Shown: positions 61,102 through 64,000 of the stretch, piece after piece
Layout of the letters: every line of letters starts with the position of its first letter
Position numbering within the stretch: position 1 is the first letter of the stretch
Made by a program: the position numbers and the translations under genes
Source: Citrobacter tructae
GTDB taxonomy: Bacteria > Pseudomonadota > Gammaproteobacteria > Enterobacterales > Enterobacteriaceae
Length of the DNA stretch: 64,000 nucleotides
Direction of reading: 5' to 3'
NCBI RefSeq assembly: GCF_004684345.1
Contig: NZ_CP038469.1
Span: 2,852,001 to 2,916,000, forward strand
The notes under the pieces: model-generated
Seen by the model: only the letters and a program-made list of their open reading frames with translations
Database searches by the model: none
Told to the model about the DNA's origin: nothing

Positions 61102-62355
61102 TTATTCCCCCTGACGCTGGTAGTCGTTACGCTGCGCGTTAACGCGGCGTTGGTCCATAATATCGCCCTGACTGGTGGACGAGGTGTTGCTTGCTCCCGT
61201 GCTGGAAGACGATGCTGGCGGCAGAGTCAGCAGGTTTGAACTGCTTTCACTCTTTGCTGCCGGGGCGTTGCCACCTTTTAGCATTTGGTCCAACGGCAGA
61301 ACCATCAGATTGCCACCCTTGTCGTTAACCAACACTTTACGGGTATGGCTCAGCACTTTTTCCATAGTCTCGATATACAGACGCTCACGAGTAATTTGCG
61401 GTGCGGCTTTATATTCCGGCAGAATTTTTGCGAAACGTGCCACTTCACCCTGTGCTTCCAGGATGGTTCGTGTTTTGTATGCACGCGCTTCTTCAAGAAT
61501 ACGCTGCGCCTGACCGTTAGCACGCGGCTGTACTTCGTTGGTGTAGGCTTCTGCTTCACGAATGTACTGCTGCTCGTTTTCACGCGCCGCGATAGCATCG
61601 TCAAACGCCGCTTTCACCTCTTCCGGCGGACGTGCAGCCTGGAAGTTGACGTCCAGCAGGGTAATACCCATGTTGTATGGACGAATGGTCTCTTCCAGTT
61701 CACGCTGGGTATCGCTACGAATAACGGTACGCCCTTCGGTCAAGATACGGTCCATGGTGTACTTACCGATAACTCCACGCAGGGCACTGTCGGTTGCCTG
61801 ACGCAGGCTGTCATCAGCACTGGTCACGCTAAACAGATACTTCTGCGGATCGGTTACACGGTACTGCACGTTCATCTCAACGCGCACGACGTTTTCGTCA
61901 GAGGTCAGCATCACACCGGAGGCTGCCAGTTCACGCACGGCTTCAACGTTCACCGGCGTGACGGTATCGACAAATGTCGGTTTCCAGTTCAGACCCGGCT
62001 CAACCAGATGGCTGAATTTACCGAAGCGTGTCACCACGCCGCGTTCCGCTTCTTTAATGGTGTAGAAACCGCTGGCTGCCCAGATAATGACAATAGCTGC
62101 TGCGGCAATAGTAAAGACTCGACCGCCCAGTTGCGGACGCGGGCCTTGCGATGAACTACCGCCACCAGAGCCTGTACCTTTTCCGCCACCCAGCCCGCCG
62201 AGTTTTTTACTCAGCTTGCGGAAGATATCATCAAGATCGGGAGGTCCCTGATCGCGACCACCTTTGTTTCCATTTCCCTCAGGGTTGCCGCCAGGTTTGC
62301 TGCTTCCCCAGGGGTCGCGGTCTTGTCCGTTATTACCGGGCTGATTCCACGCCAT
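61102..62355 (-). CDS. hflK: FtsH protease modulator HflK
   Basis: SPFH-family protein of 417 residues. A Gly/Asn-rich cytoplasmic N-terminus (MAWNQPGNNGQDRDPWG) is followed by one membrane segment (about 81-101) and the SPFH domain. Partner of HflC in the FtsH complex. An ERIC element lies between it and hflX. Confidence 0.97.
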   Translation of the reverse strand: MAWNQPGNNGQDRDPWGSSKPGGNPEGNGNKGGRDQGPPDLDDIFRKLSKKLGGLGGGKGTGSGGGSSSQGPRPQLGGRVFTIAAAAIVIIWAASGFYTIKEAERGVVTRFGKFSHLVEPGLNWKPTFVDTVTPVNVEAVRELAASGVMLTSDENVVRVEMNVQYRVTDPQKYLFSVTSADDSLRQATDSALRGVIGKYTMDRILTEGRTVIRSDTQRELEETIRPYNMGITLLDVNFQAARPPEEVKAAFDDAIAARENEQQYIREAEAYTNEVQPRANGQAQRILEEARAYKTRTILEAQGEVARFAKILPEYKAAPQITRERLYIETMEKVLSHTRKVLVNDKGGNLMVLPLDQMLKGGNAPAAKSESSSNLLTLPPASSSSTGASNTSSTSQGDIMDQRRVNAQRNDYQRQGE

Positions 62356-62384
62356 GTTTATGCTCCATATTTGTTATGCGATGC

Positions 62385-62511
62385 TATACCTGCGTCTTTT
62401 GCGCTGCAGATGCGTTGGCTACGTCCCTCAACCTCCAGTCACATAGTTGACTATGCTCCTGGGGATTTCAGGGCTTGCCGCCTTCCTGCCGCACAAAATC
62501 CACAAGGTATA
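62385..62511. repeat. ERIC element between hflX and hflK
   Basis: This 127-bp palindrome carries the ERIC core in the opposite orientation to the copy at 12951: CTCCTGGGGATTTCA and, on the other side, CCAGTCACATAGTTGACTAT. Ends are TATACC and GGTATA. It sits inside the hflX-hflK transcription unit, 30 bases before the hflK start codon. Confidence 0.92.
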
Positions 62512-62545
62512 GAGGCGAAAAAATCTTCAGGCTATATCCGTCTGG

Positions 62546-63826
62546 TCAGACAACATAGTCTTCCAGTGCCGGTTCTTGTTTACAGAGGCGACGCCAGTCA
62601 ACGATTGGCATGCGAACTTGCAGACCTACGCTGCCGTCCTCCTCCATCCACTCTTTCTCTATTGCCTGAAGTTGGTAAAACCGGCTTCTCAGACGCCCTT
62701 CCTGCGGCGGCAAACGCAACGTATGCTGCGCAACCTCACCAGAAAGACGCTCTGTTAAAGCCTGAAAAAGCTGTGGTATGCCAATACCGGTTTGTGCTGA
62801 AACCCAAACGCGGATTGGTTTATTTTCTTCATCTCTGTCGATACGCGGCTCAAAGTCGTCCAGCATATCGATTTTATTCATCACCAGCAGGGTCGGGATC
62901 TCGTGCGCGTCGATCTCTTCGAGAACCGTGTCGACGGCCTCAATGTTTTCCAGCACACGAAAATCTGCCGCATCAATAACGTGCAGCAGCAATGTCGCCT
63001 GACGAGTCTCCTGCAAAGTGGCTTTAAACGCCGCCACCAGGTCGTGCGGCAAATGACGGATAAACCCTACGGTATCCGCCAACACGGTTTCGCCGACGTC
63101 CGCTACGTCAATACGCCGTAACGTCGGATCCAGGGTCGCAAAAAGTTGATCCGCTGCATAAACCCGGGCTTCGGTTATCTGGTTGAACAGGGTGGATTTT
63201 CCGGCGTTGGTATATCCCACCAGTGAGACGGTTGGAACATCCGCTTTCTTGCGCGACTGCCGCCCCTGCTCACGTTGCTTTTCAACTTTTTGCAGGCGCG
63301 ACTGGATCTGCAAAATACGATTACGCAGCAAACGACGGTCGGTTTCGAGCTGGGTTTCACCCGGACCGCGCAAACCAATCCCGCCCTTTTGCCTTTCAAG
63401 GTGGGTCCAGCCACGGACCAGACGCGTAGCCATATGGCGCAACTGCGCCAGCTCAACCTGCAACTTACCCTCATGGGTACGCGCACGCTGGGCAAAAATA
63501 TCTAAAATCAGACCGGTCCTGTCGATAACAAGACACTGACATAACTGTTCCAGGTTACGTTCCTGGGCAGGGCTCAAAGCATGATCAAAAATCACCACCG
63601 CAGCGCCAGTCGCTTTTACGGCTTCCGCAATTTCGATTGCCTTACCTTCACCAACAAAAAACTTCGGGTGCGGTGCTTTACGGCTCCCGGTAATCACCTG
63701 CATTGCTTCGACACCGGCGGAAGAAACCAGAGATTCAAACTCCTGGAGGTCTTCCATATCTTTGTCTTGCGAAAAATAGATGTGTACCAGTACCGCCTGC
63801 TCACCGGCATCATAACGGTCAAACAA
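62546..63826 (-). CDS. hflX: ribosome-associated GTPase HflX
   Basis: GTPase of 426 residues that splits stalled or heat-damaged 70S ribosomes. An N-terminal HflX domain with a Gly-rich linker (RQKGGIGLRGPGETQLETDR) precedes the G domain: G1 GYTNAGKST, G3 DTVGF, G4 NKID. The start is a TTG, as in E. coli. Lies 75 bases downstream of hfq. Confidence 0.97.
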   Translation of the reverse strand: MFDRYDAGEQAVLVHIYFSQDKDMEDLQEFESLVSSAGVEAMQVITGSRKAPHPKFFVGEGKAIEIAEAVKATGAAVVIFDHALSPAQERNLEQLCQCLVIDRTGLILDIFAQRARTHEGKLQVELAQLRHMATRLVRGWTHLERQKGGIGLRGPGETQLETDRRLLRNRILQIQSRLQKVEKQREQGRQSRKKADVPTVSLVGYTNAGKSTLFNQITEARVYAADQLFATLDPTLRRIDVADVGETVLADTVGFIRHLPHDLVAAFKATLQETRQATLLLHVIDAADFRVLENIEAVDTVLEEIDAHEIPTLLVMNKIDMLDDFEPRIDRDEENKPIRVWVSAQTGIGIPQLFQALTERLSGEVAQHTLRLPPQEGRLRSRFYQLQAIEKEWMEEDGSVGLQVRMPIVDWRRLCKQEPALEDYVV

Positions 63827-63850
63827 GCGTCAACCCCTTAATATATATCA

Positions 63851-63880
63851 ACGGGGAACGCAGGATCTCTGGCTCCCCGT
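63851..63880 (-). terminator. possible terminator of hfq
   Basis: ACGGGGA (63851-63857) pairs with TCCCCGT (63874-63880). On the minus strand it is followed by TTGATATATATT, a weak T-rich tract. In E. coli hfq and hflX are partly cotranscribed, so termination may be incomplete. Confidence 0.5.
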
Positions 63881-63900
63881 GTGTAAAACAGCTAACAACC

Positions 63901-64000
63901 TTATTCGGTTTCTTCGCTGTCCTGTTGCGCAGAAGAACCCTGCGCGCTGCTACCGTGATGGTAGTTACTGCTACCAGTGCCGCCGGTGGCATTATTGCTG
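63901..64000 (-). CDS. hfq: RNA chaperone Hfq, C-terminal part only
   Basis: Only the last 32 or so codons are in the window. They give the flexible C-terminal tail SNNATGGTGSSNYHHGSS followed by AQGSSAQQDSEETE, matching the end of E. coli Hfq. The Sm core lies outside. Hfq pairs small RNAs with their mRNA targets. The position next to hflX confirms the call. Confidence 0.95.
   Translation of the reverse strand, partial: SNNATGGTGSSNYHHGSSAQGSSAQQDSEETE

Noticed and set aside
61285..62154. 289-codon frame on the plus strand opposite hflK
   Set aside because: Antisense shadow of hflK, with low-complexity composition and no signal for translation.
1..64000. CRISPR array, tRNA genes or prophage
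   Set aside because: I saw no regularly spaced direct repeats, no tRNA-like cloverleaf and no integrase or phage structural genes.

Overview
The window is chromosomal DNA of an enterobacterium, most likely Citrobacter or a close relative in the Escherichia/Salmonella/Citrobacter group. Most proteins match Escherichia coli K-12 proteins almost residue for residue as I remember them. Gene order follows the K-12 stretch from hfq to ytfP, read in reverse: hfq is cut by the right edge and ytfP lies near 6.3 kb. ERIC and REP repeats support the assignment. I saw no tRNA, rRNA, CRISPR array, prophage or intact insertion sequence.

Layout. 1-1040 is the 3' end of a TonB-dependent receptor. 1.3-5.7 kb is a beta-glucoside operon (PTS permease, 6-phospho-beta-glucosidase, BglG-type antiterminator) behind a leader with an antiterminator target overlapping a terminator. 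5.7-6.1 kb is gene-free. 6.1-12 kb holds ytfP, tamB and tamA. 12-20 kb holds msrA, ytfL (paeA), ytfK, ytfJ, cysQ, cpdB, ytfH and qorB. 20-26.8 kb holds an AraC regulator with ytfF, a chemoreceptor, ytfE, cycA and fklB. ytfB follows at 27 kb. 27.6-35.9 kb is an accessory cluster. 36-38.5 kb has a DMT transporter and the rpsF-priB-rpsR-rplI operon. 38.6-46.8 kb has a TSUP permease, yjfY and the L-ascorbate (ula) regulon. 46.8-54.3 kb has yjfP, bsmA, yjfN, aidB and the yjfIJKLMC operon. 54.4-64 kb has rlmB, rnr, nsrR, purA, yjeT, hflC, hflK, hflX and partial hfq.

The least ordinary part is 27.6-35.9 kb. A divergent TetR-type regulator faces six genes: a short-chain dehydrogenase, a xylose-isomerase-like TIM-barrel protein, a crotonase-family hydratase, a CoA-transferase, a large flavoprotein and an anion:cation-symporter-type permease. 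A near-perfect 26-bp palindrome sits between regulator and operon. I infer import of an unknown, probably polyhydroxylated organic acid, its activation as a CoA thioester, and dehydration and redox steps on it. No substrate can be named from sequence.

Readable regulatory links: NsrR is encoded at 58 kb and a 23-bp NsrR-like operator overlaps the ytfE promoter at 23.6 kb. The chemoreceptor has a textbook sigma-28 promoter. The ula genes diverge from a shared control region. The bgl-type genes are controlled by RNA antitermination. The rpsF leader folds into an S6:S18-type element. Start codons were chosen from ribosome-binding sites and remembered K-12 homologues, and often lie downstream of the longest possible start.
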